A stretch of 54,459 nt of DNA from Chryseobacterium sp. S0630 (GCF_024158915.1 NZ_JAMZGF010000033.1:1-54459), one strand, 5' to 3'; positions 24,941 through 32,800 are shown, counted from the stretch's first letter. Notes: a model not told the origin generated them from the sequence alone. Made by a program: numbers and translations.

Positions 24941-25882
24941 TCAGGAACGAAATTCCAATGGAGTAAACGTTGTTTTCCTTTTAAAGAAATTGGAAAAATG
25001 AGCAATCTCCTCAAATCCCAGAGCGTAAGATATTTCTGAAACATTCCATTTTGTCTGTTTTAAAAGTATTTTAGCTTCCTGAATAATCCGGTCCGAAATA
25101 AATTCTGTGGTTGTCTTTCCGGTGCTTTCTTTTAATCTTTTGTTTAAGTAATTGACATGAACGGCCAATCGGTCTGCATAATCTTTGGCGGTTTTCAATT
25201 GCAGTCTCTGTTCCCCTGATTCAATAGGAAACTGTCTTTCCAGCAGCTCTATAAATAAAGAAACTACTCGCATGGATGCATCATTTGAAGCTGATATTTT
25301 AGATGCAGGCTGTAATTTCTGCCCATAATGAATCAATTCCAGAACATAGTTTCTGATCAGATCATATTTAAATACATAATCTGAATCTATTTCTTTTTTT
25401 ATCTTTTTAAATAGACTTTCAATCTCTTCTGCAAGCTCATTATCAATTTCAAAAACCGGAACTCCACCTGGCTGAAAAATAGGAAGATCTTCCAGATTAT
25501 AATAAGATTTATCCTTAATGAAGAAATCTTTCGTAAATACACAGAAACTTCCGGACTGTTCAGGATCTTCAGGAACCCAGTGATAGGGAACTTTAGGCGT
25601 AGCAAATAATAAAGCATTCTGTTTTATTGAAATTACTTTGTCTGCATATTCTGCCCTATTCCGCCCTCTTATAAAGCTGATTTTATAGTATTTCCTCCTG
25701 TTATAAGGCATTTCGGAAGTGGCCTTTGCTCTTTCTATCGTTTGGGCAATATCAAAAACATTAAAGTGACCGATATCTTTATGAAGCCCTTTGGGAAAAA
25801 TACTTTCAAGATCTTTTCCCAGCTTGGCTGCCATCGCTTTATAAAAATCTTCCAGTGAAGTGTGTGCTATTTTTTCCATCAC
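24941..25882 (-). CDS. AraC family transcriptional regulator
   Basis: 313 residues. An N-terminal AraC-binding cupin-like domain (with NRRKYYKISFIRGRN near 61-75) is followed by a C-terminal AraC/XylS DNA-binding domain: TAKDYADRLAVHVNYLNKRL for the first helix-turn-helix and VSEISYALGFEEIAHFSNFF for the second. It is a paralogue of the regulator at 47093-48007, sharing the RRxYYKISFI segment, the DYADRLAVHVN/FAEHLNVHVN helices and the C-terminus. It precedes the SDR gene on the same strand. Two abutting promoter octamers lie upstream. Confidence 0.9.
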   Translation of the reverse strand: MMEKIAHTSLEDFYKAMAAKLGKDLESIFPKGLHKDIGHFNVFDIAQTIERAKATSEMPYNRRKYYKISFIRGRNRAEYADKVISIKQNALLFATPKVPYHWVPEDPEQSGSFCVFTKDFFIKDKSYYNLEDLPIFQPGGVPVFEIDNELAEEIESLFKKIKKEIDSDYVFKYDLIRNYVLELIHYGQKLQPASKISASNDASMRVVSLFIELLERQFPIESGEQRLQLKTAKDYADRLAVHVNYLNKRLKESTGKTTTEFISDRIIQEAKILLKQTKWNVSEISYALGFEEIAHFSNFFKRKTTFTPLEFRS

Positions 25883-25899
25883 AAATGATTTGTAAAATT

Positions 25900-25915
25900 C
25901 AAATATACAAAGTTA
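25900..25915 (-). promoter_or_regulatory. Tandem promoter octamers TAACTTTG and TATATTTG
   Basis: Two exact TAnnTTTG octamers abut on the reverse strand, the proximal one 18 nt before the start of the AraC-type gene. The same tandem arrangement precedes parE and the MocR gene. Confidence 0.55.
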
Positions 25916-26078
25916 TGAAACAGACTGCTTTAAAATGTTTCCAGATTGTTCATCTGAACTTCTCATTTCTGAAAATATTGTTATAATGAATATCTCATTA
26001 CTCCATTGAAAATTCCGAAGATTTATTTAAAATTCTTCATTTTTTCTAAACACAGTGATATAATTCATTTATTTTACT

Positions 26079-26086
26079 TACTTTCG
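26079..26086 (+). promoter_or_regulatory. Presumed -7 box of the peptide cluster, TACTTTCG
   Basis: 7 of 8 match to TAnnTTTG, 29 nt before the first peptide ATG and identical to the octamer ahead of the peptide gene at 19905. Confidence 0.35.
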
Positions 26087-26115
26087 TTAAAACTAACTTA
26101 TTAAAAATCAAATCA

Positions 26116-26307
26116 ATGAAAAATCAAATCAATCAAATTGGAAAAAAATTAAACAAAAAAGAATTAAGTATTATTAAAGGAGGTCTTATCAACTGTATCG
26201 AACCAGTTCTATGCCCTGTTCTTCCATGTGAACCTTCATCTGATCCTTATGGATGTACGATCATTTCTCCAAAATGTGCTCAAAAGGAGTGTAGACCACA
26301 ATTATAA
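26116..26307 (+). CDS. Double-glycine-leader Cys-rich peptide 1
   Basis: 63 residues. The leader contains KKLNKKELSIIKGG and ends at G23. The 40-residue core has six cysteines at 27, 33, 38, 47, 54 and 59, spaced C-x5-C-x4-C-x8-C-x6-C-x4-C, and ends CRPQL. Peptides 1 and 2 are closest to each other. Such peptides are annotated as bacteriocin-like in Chryseobacterium, but their activity is not established. The leader should be cut after Gly-Gly by a peptidase-containing ABC transporter, none of which lies in this window. It is first of four tandem peptide genes. Confidence 0.8.
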   Translation: MKNQINQIGKKLNKKELSIIKGGLINCIEPVLCPVLPCEPSSDPYGCTIISPKCAQKECRPQL

Positions 26308-26342
26308 TATCTAATAATTCTTTAAATAAAAATAAAAATAAT

Positions 26343-26531
26343 ATGAAAATGGAACTTAATAAAGGTAAAAAACTTAACAAAAAAGAATTAAAAACTATCA
26401 AAGGGGGATTGCTGGACTGTATGGAAGCTGTCCCATGTACAGAGTTTCCTTGCGAGACTTATCCTCCTGGGGATATTAGAAACTGTACTATATTTTCTCC
26501 AAGTTGTGCTCAAAAAATTTGCAGACCTTAA
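26343..26531 (+). CDS. Double-glycine-leader Cys-rich peptide 2
   Basis: 62 residues. The leader KKLNKKELKTIKGG ends at G22. The 40-residue core has cysteines at 26, 32, 37, 48, 55 and 60, spaced C-x5-C-x4-C-x10-C-x6-C-x4-C, and ends CRP. Core segments NCTIFSPSCAQKICRP and, in peptide 1, GCTIISPKCAQKECRP align residue for residue, so the two genes are a recent duplication. It starts 35 nt after peptide 1. Confidence 0.8.
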   Translation: MKMELNKGKKLNKKELKTIKGGLLDCMEAVPCTEFPCETYPPGDIRNCTIFSPSCAQKICRP

Positions 26532-26584
26532 GACCTAACATCTATTGAATTCTAATTATATCAATAATCACTAAACCAAACACT

Positions 26585-26743
26585 ATGAAAAATCAAGATT
26601 TAACTCACGGAAAAAAATTGAACAAAAGACAATTAAGAGTAATAACCGGAGGAAAAGAAATGTGTCTGCTTCCAGACCTTACATGTAAGAAATATTCTTT
26701 TGCCTGTGCAGAACTACAATGCCAGCCCGGTATTGAATTGTAA
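26585..26743 (+). CDS. Double-glycine-leader Cys-rich peptide 3, short form
   Basis: 52 residues, short enough to be missed by common length limits. The leader KKLNKRQLRVITGG ends at G23, and the 29-residue core begins KEMC. Cysteines lie at 27, 34, 41 and 46 (C-x6-C-x6-C-x4-C) followed by QPGIEL. It carries one copy of the C-x6-C-x4-C module that the other peptides also have. It starts 53 nt after peptide 2 and ends 39 nt before peptide 4. Confidence 0.78.
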   Translation: MKNQDLTHGKKLNKRQLRVITGGKEMCLLPDLTCKKYSFACAELQCQPGIEL

Positions 26744-26782
26744 TAAGCTCCCGAAAAACTAAAACCATAAAAACTTTAACGA

Positions 26783-27028
26783 ATGAGAAATCAATATTTA
26801 AACAATGGTAAAAAACTCAATAAAAAAGAGTTGAAGACCATTAAAGGAGGTGTAATGATATGCAGCCATCAAGGTATTTGCGCACAAGTTCATCCTTCAT
26901 GTTATGAACCGGAGTGCCGAACTGGAGAGGCACAGTTAAGATGTACAGATATAGCCAATCACTGTGTAGTTTTCTCTCTATCCTGTATAGAGCCAAAATG
27001 CCGATTCGATATAGGTATTCCGCTTTAA
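26783..27028 (+). CDS. Double-glycine-leader Cys-rich peptide 4, duplicated core
   Basis: 81 residues. The leader KKLNKKELKTIKGG ends at G23. The 58-residue core has eight cysteines at 27, 33, 40, 45, 54, 61, 68 and 73. The two halves align with a period of 28 residues: ICAQVHPSCYEPECR and HCVVFSLSCIEPKCR share C-x6-C-x4-C-R. The core is thus a tandem duplication of the single module seen in peptide 3, whose core is 29 residues. It is the last gene of the cluster and a terminator follows at 27041. Confidence 0.8.
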   Translation: MRNQYLNNGKKLNKKELKTIKGGVMICSHQGICAQVHPSCYEPECRTGEAQLRCTDIANHCVVFSLSCIEPKCRFDIGIPL

Positions 27029-27040
27029 TGATAAAAACAA

Positions 27041-27076
27041 AAAGAACTGCTCTCTGATTTCAGGAGCAGTTCTTTT
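27041..27076 (+). terminator. Rho-independent terminator of the peptide cluster
   Basis: 12-bp outer stem AAAGAACTGCTC/GAGCAGTTCTTT with a short inner CTGA/TCAG stem, followed by T residues. Confidence 0.82.
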
Positions 27077-27105
27077 AATCAACAATATTTATTCTGAATA
27101 AATGC

Positions 27106-27141
27106 AAAAAACGCTCCCAAATTCATGGAAGCGCTTTTTTT
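27106..27141 (-). terminator. Rho-independent terminator of ychF
   Basis: 7-bp CGCTTCC/GGGAGCG stem on the reverse strand followed by six T residues. A T-run on the other strand would let it act in both directions. Confidence 0.75.
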
Positions 27142-27163
27142 ATAACTAACTTTAATACTTTTC

Positions 27164-28255
27164 TTATATGTTGAATCTAAAGTGCATGATGTCACCATCC
27201 TGTACGATATATTCTTTACCTTCTACAGAAAGCTTTCCTGCTTCTTTTATTTTTACTTCAGAACCGTAAGTAATGTAATCGTTATACTTGATTACTTCTG
27301 CACGGATAAATCCTTTTTCAAAGTCTGTGTGGATAACTCCTGCAGCTTGTGGAGCTGTCCATCCCTGTCCGATAGTCCATGCTCTTACTTCTTTTACTCC
27401 AGCTGTAAAATACGTCTGAAGTTTCAAAAGATCATATGCTTTTCTGATCAAACGGTTTACACCAGGTTCTGTAAGACCAAGTTCATCAAGGAAAATTTCT
27501 CTTTCTTCGAAAGTTTCAAGTTCATTGATATCAGCTTCGATCTGTGCTGCCAGTACTACTACTTCAGCACCTTCACCTTTAGCCATTTCTTCAATCTTAG
27601 CAATCCACTCATTTCCGTTTTTGATAGAATTTTCATCTACGTTACAAACGTAAAGAACCGGTTTATTTGTCAATAACTGAACTTCTCCGATAATTGATTT
27701 TGTAAAATCATCAGTCGCGAATTCTCTTGCATTTTTACCATCCTCAAGGAATTTCTGTAAATTCTGAAGCGTTTCGTAAGTAAGAATATCTTCTTTCTTC
27801 CCTGACTTGATGAATTTTTTAGCTTTCTCAACTGCTTTTCCTACAGTTTCAAGGTCTTTCAGCTGAAGCTCTATATCAATAATTTCTTTATCTCTTAATG
27901 GGTCTACTGAACCTTCTACGTGAACGATATTTCCATTGTCAAAACATCTTAAAACATGAATAATCGCTTCACACTCACGGATATTAGCTAAGAACTGGTT
28001 TCCCAATCCTTCTCCTTTGCTGGCTCCTTTTACAAGACCTGCAATATCAACAATCTCAACTACAGCGGGTAAAACTCTCTCAGGTTTTACGATTTTCTCC
28101 AGTTCAAACAATCTCTGATCCGGTACAGAAACCGTTCCTAGGTTCGGTTCAATAGTACAGAAAGGATAGTTTGCTGATTGAGCTTTTGCATTGCTCAGAC
28201 AGTTAAAAAGAGTTGATTTACCTACATTCGGTAAGCCTACGATTCCACATTTCAT
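27164..28255 (-). CDS. ychF: Redox-regulated ATPase YchF (Obg family)
   Basis: 363 residues, the usual length. The P-loop GLPNVGKS (7-14), the G2/G3 region with DIAGLVKGAS, and NVDE in place of NKxD, which gives YchF its preference for ATP, are all present. The C-terminus is the TGS domain (FTAGVKEVRAWTIG onward). YchF binds ribosomes and influences oxidative stress responses and start-site selection. The promoter octamer at 28344 implies an 80-nt leader that contains a genome repeat. Confidence 0.96.
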   Translation of the reverse strand: MKCGIVGLPNVGKSTLFNCLSNAKAQSANYPFCTIEPNLGTVSVPDQRLFELEKIVKPERVLPAVVEIVDIAGLVKGASKGEGLGNQFLANIRECEAIIHVLRCFDNGNIVHVEGSVDPLRDKEIIDIELQLKDLETVGKAVEKAKKFIKSGKKEDILTYETLQNLQKFLEDGKNAREFATDDFTKSIIGEVQLLTNKPVLYVCNVDENSIKNGNEWIAKIEEMAKGEGAEVVVLAAQIEADINELETFEEREIFLDELGLTEPGVNRLIRKAYDLLKLQTYFTAGVKEVRAWTIGQGWTAPQAAGVIHTDFEKGFIRAEVIKYNDYITYGSEVKIKEAGKLSVEGKEYIVQDGDIMHFRFNI

Positions 28256-28263
28256 ATTGTAAA

Positions 28264-28335
28264 ATTCAAAGTTTAAGGTTTAGGGCAACCCAAGGTATCT
28301 TCAACTTTAAACATTGATCTCAGAACCTTGAATTA
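28264..28335 (-). repeat. Degenerate TTCAAGG/TTTAAGG repeat in the ychF leader
   Basis: TTCAAAGTTTAAGGTTTAGGG at one end and CAGAACCTTGAATT at the other form a partly inverted element related to the units at 791-812 and 2607-2640. It fills most of the expected ychF leader. Confidence 0.4.
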
Positions 28336-28343
28336 CGAGTGTG

Positions 28344-28351
28344 CAAAGATA
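28344..28351 (-). promoter_or_regulatory. Promoter -7 box, TATCTTTG
   Basis: Exact TAnnTTTG octamer on the reverse strand, upstream of ychF, giving a leader of about 80 nt. Confidence 0.5.
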
Positions 28352-28376
28352 GTGATTTTTGGGGGAGTTTCATAAT

Positions 28377-28406
28377 AAAAAAATCTGCCAATATTCTGAC
28401 AGATTT
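28377..28406 (-). terminator. Rho-independent terminator of the ferritin gene
   Basis: 7-bp AAATCTG/CAGATTT stem on the reverse strand followed by seven T residues. Confidence 0.7.
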
Positions 28407-28433
28407 TCAAAAGGTTTGAATTCACCGGATGTT

Positions 28434-28985
28434 TTATGGGTTAGCACCCGTAGCATTCTGAGCCAGTGGAACATCATTGGGTGCTTCCTGTAAAGTTTTA
28501 TCTAAAGTAAATAAAGATTCGTCAGTAGCTCTGTCTCCACCTGCAATTTTCAGCTTGTCAATCAAATTCTGAGCTAATGTTTCTTCCTCAATCTGTTCCT
28601 GTACAAACCATTGCATAAAATTCCATGTTGCCCAGTCTTTTTCTTCCATAGACAAATCCACAATTTTGTAGATAGCAGTTGTATTGTCAACTTCATGTTT
28701 AAAAACACCGTCAAAGCAGGCTGTAAGAGTCTTAGGATCAGCCGGAGGAGCCGGAATGGCTGTTACTTTTGGTTTTCCGCCTCTGTTTAAAATGTATTCC
28801 ATGAATTTAATGGAGTGATTTCTCTCTTCCTGAGCGTGGCGGTATAGGAAGTTAGCAATCCCCTGATAGCCTTTGTCGTCGGCCCAGATTCCGTAAGATA
28901 AAAAAACGTGTGATGCATGAATTTCTTTGTTCATCTGATCGCTAAGTGCTTTTTCCATGCTGGTGGAAAGTCTTTTAGTATTCAT
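28434..28985 (-). CDS. Non-haem ferritin
   Basis: 183 residues with the ferritin four-helix pattern. Probable ferroxidase ligands are E21 (NKEIHASHVF), E54 and H57 (EERNH), E98 and E130 (FVQEQIEEE). The protein stores iron as a ferric mineral inside a 24-subunit shell and limits iron-driven oxidation. Its C-terminal 20 residues (EAPNDVPLAQNATGANP) extend slightly beyond the usual end. It is a single gene with its own terminator. Confidence 0.92.
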   Translation of the reverse strand: MNTKRLSTSMEKALSDQMNKEIHASHVFLSYGIWADDKGYQGIANFLYRHAQEERNHSIKFMEYILNRGGKPKVTAIPAPPADPKTLTACFDGVFKHEVDNTTAIYKIVDLSMEEKDWATWNFMQWFVQEQIEEETLAQNLIDKLKIAGGDRATDESLFTLDKTLQEAPNDVPLAQNATGANP

Positions 28986-29127
28986 AATGTTATATTTTGG
29001 TGATTATGGAATGAATCATGCAAAAACAGTTCCGACAAGTTCATTATTTTATATAAAATTGCATACCACACTTAAAAATACAACTGATTTACAATCATTT
29101 AAGCTAATAATTTATAGTTATTCTAAA

Positions 29128-29159
29128 ATAAAAACCGGTTCTCAGACAGAACCGGTTTT
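29128..29159 (-). terminator. Rho-independent terminator
   Basis: 12-bp perfect stem AAAACCGGTTCT/AGAACCGGTTTT with a 5-nt loop, then a T-rich run on the reverse strand. It lies 72 nt beyond the GH10-like gene, which has no closer terminator. Confidence 0.82.
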
Positions 29160-29173
29160 ATTAAATTCATGAT

Positions 29174-29205
29174 TGAGATTGCTTTACCTAAAGGTTCGCA
29201 ATGAC
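29174..29205 (-). repeat. Dispersed repeat of the GTCATTGCGA...GCAATCTC type
   Basis: The reverse strand reads GTCATTGCGAACC, TTTA, then GGTAAAGCAATCTC. Elements with these ends occur dispersed in many unrelated bacterial genomes. It is partly palindromic (ATTGC/GCAAT) and lies between the GH10-like gene and its terminator. Confidence 0.5.
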
Positions 29206-29230
29206 ATATTTAGAATGGGTTGTATCCCAA

Positions 29231-30847
29231 CTATTTAATCTTTCTTGCTGTATAATCACTTTCATTCCCTAACCTATCAATAGCTTTAATGGCAACTGCA
29301 TTCAGTTTTTTCCCGTCTTTAGATTTAGGAATGTCTTTTGAAAGGGTATCCAGCGTTAAAATTTCTGTTTGCCATACACCGTTATATTGAGTAAAAAGCA
29401 CCCATAGAAATACATCGGCAGCATTTTTTGTACTCCAGCTTGTCTGAGCGAAGCTTCCGTTATCAGCAATAAATAAGGTAGGAGTTTGCAATGGAACTGC
29501 TTTTATCCATGGTGATTTCGGAACCAATGCTTTCTCATTGTATGGCCCGTTTTTCAAAGCAGGAAGCATATTTGGGTTTTTGGTAAGCCCTGCAATGCTC
29601 CAGTGAATTTCTCCGGCATCACTTTTAAGGATATTTCTGGAAATAGCAATCTGGTTTTTGATTTCCGTTGGGCGGTCTGATACTTTAATCTCAACAGTAT
29701 TCAATCCCGGCCATAAGTGACGATTCATTGTATTTTCGGACTGCCACCAACTCAGCAGAGCTTCGAAGCTTTGTCCTTTAGAATCTATGGGCCAGTACAG
29801 CTGTGGAGAGAAATAATCTACCCAGCCTTTATTTAACCATAATTTAGCATCTGCATACAATTCGTCATATTGAGAGGAACCTATAACTCCCATAGGATAT
29901 CCGGGTTTCCAAATTCCGAACGGGCTGATCCCAAATCTTACATTATTCTTTTCTGCATGAATTTCTTTGTAGATACGCTCTACAAATTTATTCACATTAT
30001 CTCTTCTCCAGTCTGCTCTGGATAAGGTTCCTCCACTGCTTACATAGGCATTCCAGCTTGCATTATCCGGGAAATCTGCCCCTTTATTGTAAGTAGCATA
30101 AGGATAGAAATAATCATCGAAATGCACAGCATCAATATCGTACCTTTTTACAATATCTTTCACCACATTGGATACGTGACCCTGAGTTTTCGGATTAGCC
30201 GGATCAAACCAGTACATTCCGTTCTTTAATCTTACTACAATATCAGACAGCTTATTGGCCATCGACAGGTTATTAACAGCTCCGCCATTTGTATGGTGGG
30301 CACGGTAAGGATTTAACCAGACATGAAGTTCCAACCCTCTTTTATGAGCTTCTTCAATCCAGAACTGAAGCGGATCATAGTTTGGATATGGAGCTCTTCC
30401 AGTTTCTCCGGTCAGAAAGTAAGACCATGGTTCGATATTACTTGTATAAAGTGCATCTGCGGAAGGTCTGATCTGAAAAATAGCAGCGTTGAAATTATTG
30501 TCTTTCAGCATATCAAGCATACTGATTGCTTCTGCTTTCTGTTGTTCCACCGTAAGATCATTTCTTGAAGGCCAGTTGATATTGGCAACACTGGCAATCC
30601 ATGCTCCACGGAATTCTCTTTTGATTTCCGGAAGATTGGTTCTGAAATTTTCATCACTTGAAGCTACTGTTCCTGTTGTAGGTTTTGTAGCTGTTGGATT
30701 TACTTTTGGTGGATTTGTATTGTTGGTTGGTTTTGTCGGATTCTTTGTGGAAGGTGTTTTTACAACATTGTTCTGAACGGAACATGAGGTAGTGTAAGAT
30801 GCAAAAAAGCCCAGTAAAACGATAAGTTTTAATTTATTCATTCTCAT
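29231..30847 (-). CDS. Glycosyl hydrolase-like 10 family lipoprotein (GHL10/DUF187)
   Basis: 538 residues from the ATG at 30847; GTG 30853 and ATG 30841 are alternatives, and a promoter octamer at 30853-30860 makes the GTG unlikely. A type II signal peptide has lipobox TTSC. A Pro/Thr/Asn-rich linker (about 25-65) leads to the GHL10 barrel, recognised by REFRGAWIASVANINWPSR, the GLELHVWLNPYRAHH strand, DIDAVHFDDYFYP and GISPFGIW. A C-terminal Ig-like part follows. The family is thought to act on cell-wall or polysaccharide substrates; DUF187 proteins are related to DigH, which cuts denuded peptidoglycan. Confidence 0.88.
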   Translation of the reverse strand: MRMNKLKLIVLLGFFASYTTSCSVQNNVVKTPSTKNPTKPTNNTNPPKVNPTATKPTTGTVASSDENFRTNLPEIKREFRGAWIASVANINWPSRNDLTVEQQKAEAISMLDMLKDNNFNAAIFQIRPSADALYTSNIEPWSYFLTGETGRAPYPNYDPLQFWIEEAHKRGLELHVWLNPYRAHHTNGGAVNNLSMANKLSDIVVRLKNGMYWFDPANPKTQGHVSNVVKDIVKRYDIDAVHFDDYFYPYATYNKGADFPDNASWNAYVSSGGTLSRADWRRDNVNKFVERIYKEIHAEKNNVRFGISPFGIWKPGYPMGVIGSSQYDELYADAKLWLNKGWVDYFSPQLYWPIDSKGQSFEALLSWWQSENTMNRHLWPGLNTVEIKVSDRPTEIKNQIAISRNILKSDAGEIHWSIAGLTKNPNMLPALKNGPYNEKALVPKSPWIKAVPLQTPTLFIADNGSFAQTSWSTKNAADVFLWVLFTQYNGVWQTEILTLDTLSKDIPKSKDGKKLNAVAIKAIDRLGNESDYTARKIK

Positions 30848-30852
30848 AGTCA

Positions 30853-30860
30853 CAAAACTA
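30853..30860 (-). promoter_or_regulatory. Promoter -7 box, TAGTTTTG
   Basis: Exact TAnnTTTG octamer on the reverse strand immediately ahead of the GH10-like gene. Transcription would begin at about 30846, favouring the ATG at 30847 or 30841 with almost no leader. Confidence 0.45.
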
Positions 30861-30927
30861 CATTAAAATTTATTTTTATTCTTAGAGATTATTATGCCAA
30901 AATAAGCATTTTAATGGGTTGGCATAG

Positions 30928-30954
30928 AAAAAAAGCCCCGAAAATCGAGGCTTT
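30928..30954 (-). terminator. Rho-independent terminator of typA
   Basis: 9-bp stem AAAGCCTCG/CGGGGCTTT with one T-G pair on the reverse strand, followed by T residues. Confidence 0.82.
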
Positions 30955-30976
30955 ATTATATTTTAAGAATTTTAGA

Positions 30977-32782
30977 TTATGCTTTCGCTCCTCTTTCAAC
31001 TCTTTTTCTTTCTTCTTCAGAAAGGATTTTCTTTCTCATTCTGATGAAGTTTGGAGTAACCTCGATAGCTTCATCACCCTGGATGTATTCCATACATTCT
31101 TCAAGAGAGAATAAGATTTTTGGAGCAACACCAGTGTCTTTATCTTTTCCTGAAGCTCTCATGTTGTTCAACTGTTTTGCTTCAACGATGTTTACTACCA
31201 AGTCACCAGGTTTGTTTTGTTCACCGATGATCATTCCTGTGTAGATTTCCTCACCCGGATCAACGAAGAACTTACCTCTATCCTGTAGTTTAGCAATAGA
31301 ATATTCTGTAGCAGGACCTGTAGTTTTGCTGATCAAAACACCATTGTTTCTTCCAGGGATAGAACCTTTGAAAGGCTTATATTCTGTGAAACGGTGTGCC
31401 ATGATAGCTTCACCAGCAGTAGCTGTCAACATCTGAGAACGTAATCCGATCAAACCTCTTGAAGGAATTTCGAATTCCATGTGCTGCATTTCACCTTTAG
31501 TTTCCATAATGTGAAGGTCACCTTTTCTTTGAGTTGCCAAGTCGATAACTCTTGAAGCAAATTCTTCAGGAACATCAACAACCAAAGATTCATAAGGCTC
31601 ACATTTTTCACCGTCTATTTCTTTGAAGATAACCTGCGGCTGACCAATTGTCATTTCGTACCCTTCTCTTCTCATTGTTTCGATCAAAACAGATAAGTGA
31701 AGAATACCTCTACCGAATACCAAGAAAGTGTTTGCATCATCAGTCTGTTGAACTCTTAATGCTAAGTTTTTCTCTAATTCTTTAGTTAATCTTTCTTTAA
31801 GGTGGTTTGAAGTTACATATTTACCATCTTTACCGAAGAAAGGTGAGTTGTTGATAGAGAACGTCATGTTCAACGTAGGCTCGTCAATTGCTGTTCTTTC
31901 CAATGGCTCAGGATTTTCAAGATCAACGAAAGAATCACCAATCTGGAATGCATCGAAACCTACTACAGCACAGATATCACCTGCTTTTACTTCAGTTACT
32001 TTTTTCTTTCCTAATCCTTCGAAAACGTAAAGTTCTTTTACTTTTCCTTTTACAATTTTACCTTCTGCCTGAGCAAGACCGATCCATTGAGATTCTTTGA
32101 TTTCACCTCTTGTCACTTTTCCGATTGCAATTCTTCCTAAGAAAGAAGAGAAGTCAAGAGAAGTAATCTGCATCTGAAGATTTCCTTCTGTTACTTTCGG
32201 TTCAGGAACATATTGTAAAATACCATCTAATAGTGGTAAGATATCTTCAGTTTGCTCTAATGAAGTGTTGAACCATCCTTGTTTTGAAGATCCATAGAAC
32301 GTAGGGAAATCCAATTGCTCTTCTGTAGCTTCAAGGTTGAAGAATAAGTCAAATACTTTATCGTGAACTTCGTCCGGACGGCAGTTTGGTTTATCTACTT
32401 TGTTGATAACCACTAATGGTCTCAATCCTAATTCCAATGCTTTCTGAAGTACGAATCTTGTTTGTGGCATTGGTCCTTCGAACGCATCCACTAACAAAAT
32501 AACCCCATCAGCCATTTTCAATACTCTTTCTACTTCTCCACCAAAATCGGCGTGACCAGGAGTATCAATTACGTTAATTTTTGTGTCTTTATAAGTAACA
32601 GAAATATTCTTGGATAAGATGGTGATCCCTCTTTCTCTTTCAAGATCGTTGTTATCCATAATTAACTCCCCACTCTCCTGATTTTCTCTGAAAATGTTGG
32701 TAGCGTGAATGATCTTGTCAACCAAAGTCGTCTTTCCGTGGTCAACGTGTGCGATAATCGCAATATTTCTAATGTTTTGCAT
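30977..32782 (-). CDS. typA: Translational GTPase TypA/BipA
   Basis: 601 residues, the usual length. The GTPase domain starts at once with the P-loop AHVDHGKTTL (11-20), then RGITI, DTPGHADFGGEV and NKVDKP. EF-G-like domains and the BipA-specific C-terminal domain follow. It binds the ribosome and helps large-subunit assembly and growth under stress or cold. It stands alone with a promoter octamer just upstream and a terminator downstream. Confidence 0.97.
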   Translation of the reverse strand: MQNIRNIAIIAHVDHGKTTLVDKIIHATNIFRENQESGELIMDNNDLERERGITILSKNISVTYKDTKINVIDTPGHADFGGEVERVLKMADGVILLVDAFEGPMPQTRFVLQKALELGLRPLVVINKVDKPNCRPDEVHDKVFDLFFNLEATEEQLDFPTFYGSSKQGWFNTSLEQTEDILPLLDGILQYVPEPKVTEGNLQMQITSLDFSSFLGRIAIGKVTRGEIKESQWIGLAQAEGKIVKGKVKELYVFEGLGKKKVTEVKAGDICAVVGFDAFQIGDSFVDLENPEPLERTAIDEPTLNMTFSINNSPFFGKDGKYVTSNHLKERLTKELEKNLALRVQQTDDANTFLVFGRGILHLSVLIETMRREGYEMTIGQPQVIFKEIDGEKCEPYESLVVDVPEEFASRVIDLATQRKGDLHIMETKGEMQHMEFEIPSRGLIGLRSQMLTATAGEAIMAHRFTEYKPFKGSIPGRNNGVLISKTTGPATEYSIAKLQDRGKFFVDPGEEIYTGMIIGEQNKPGDLVVNIVEAKQLNNMRASGKDKDTGVAPKILFSLEECMEYIQGDEAIEVTPNFIRMRKKILSEEERKRVERGAKA

Positions 32783-32800
32783 AAAAGATTTTTACGGGTG

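Noticed and set aside
26116..27028. Lanthipeptide or other enzyme-modified RiPP cluster
   Set aside because: No LanM, radical SAM, YcaO or similar gene is near, and the cores have many cysteines with no excess of Ser/Thr, so disulfides are the simpler explanation.
27182..27676. 164-codon open frame on the + strand
   Set aside because: It is antisense to ychF, which has full family motifs; the translation is Phe/Tyr/Cys-rich with no recognisable domain.
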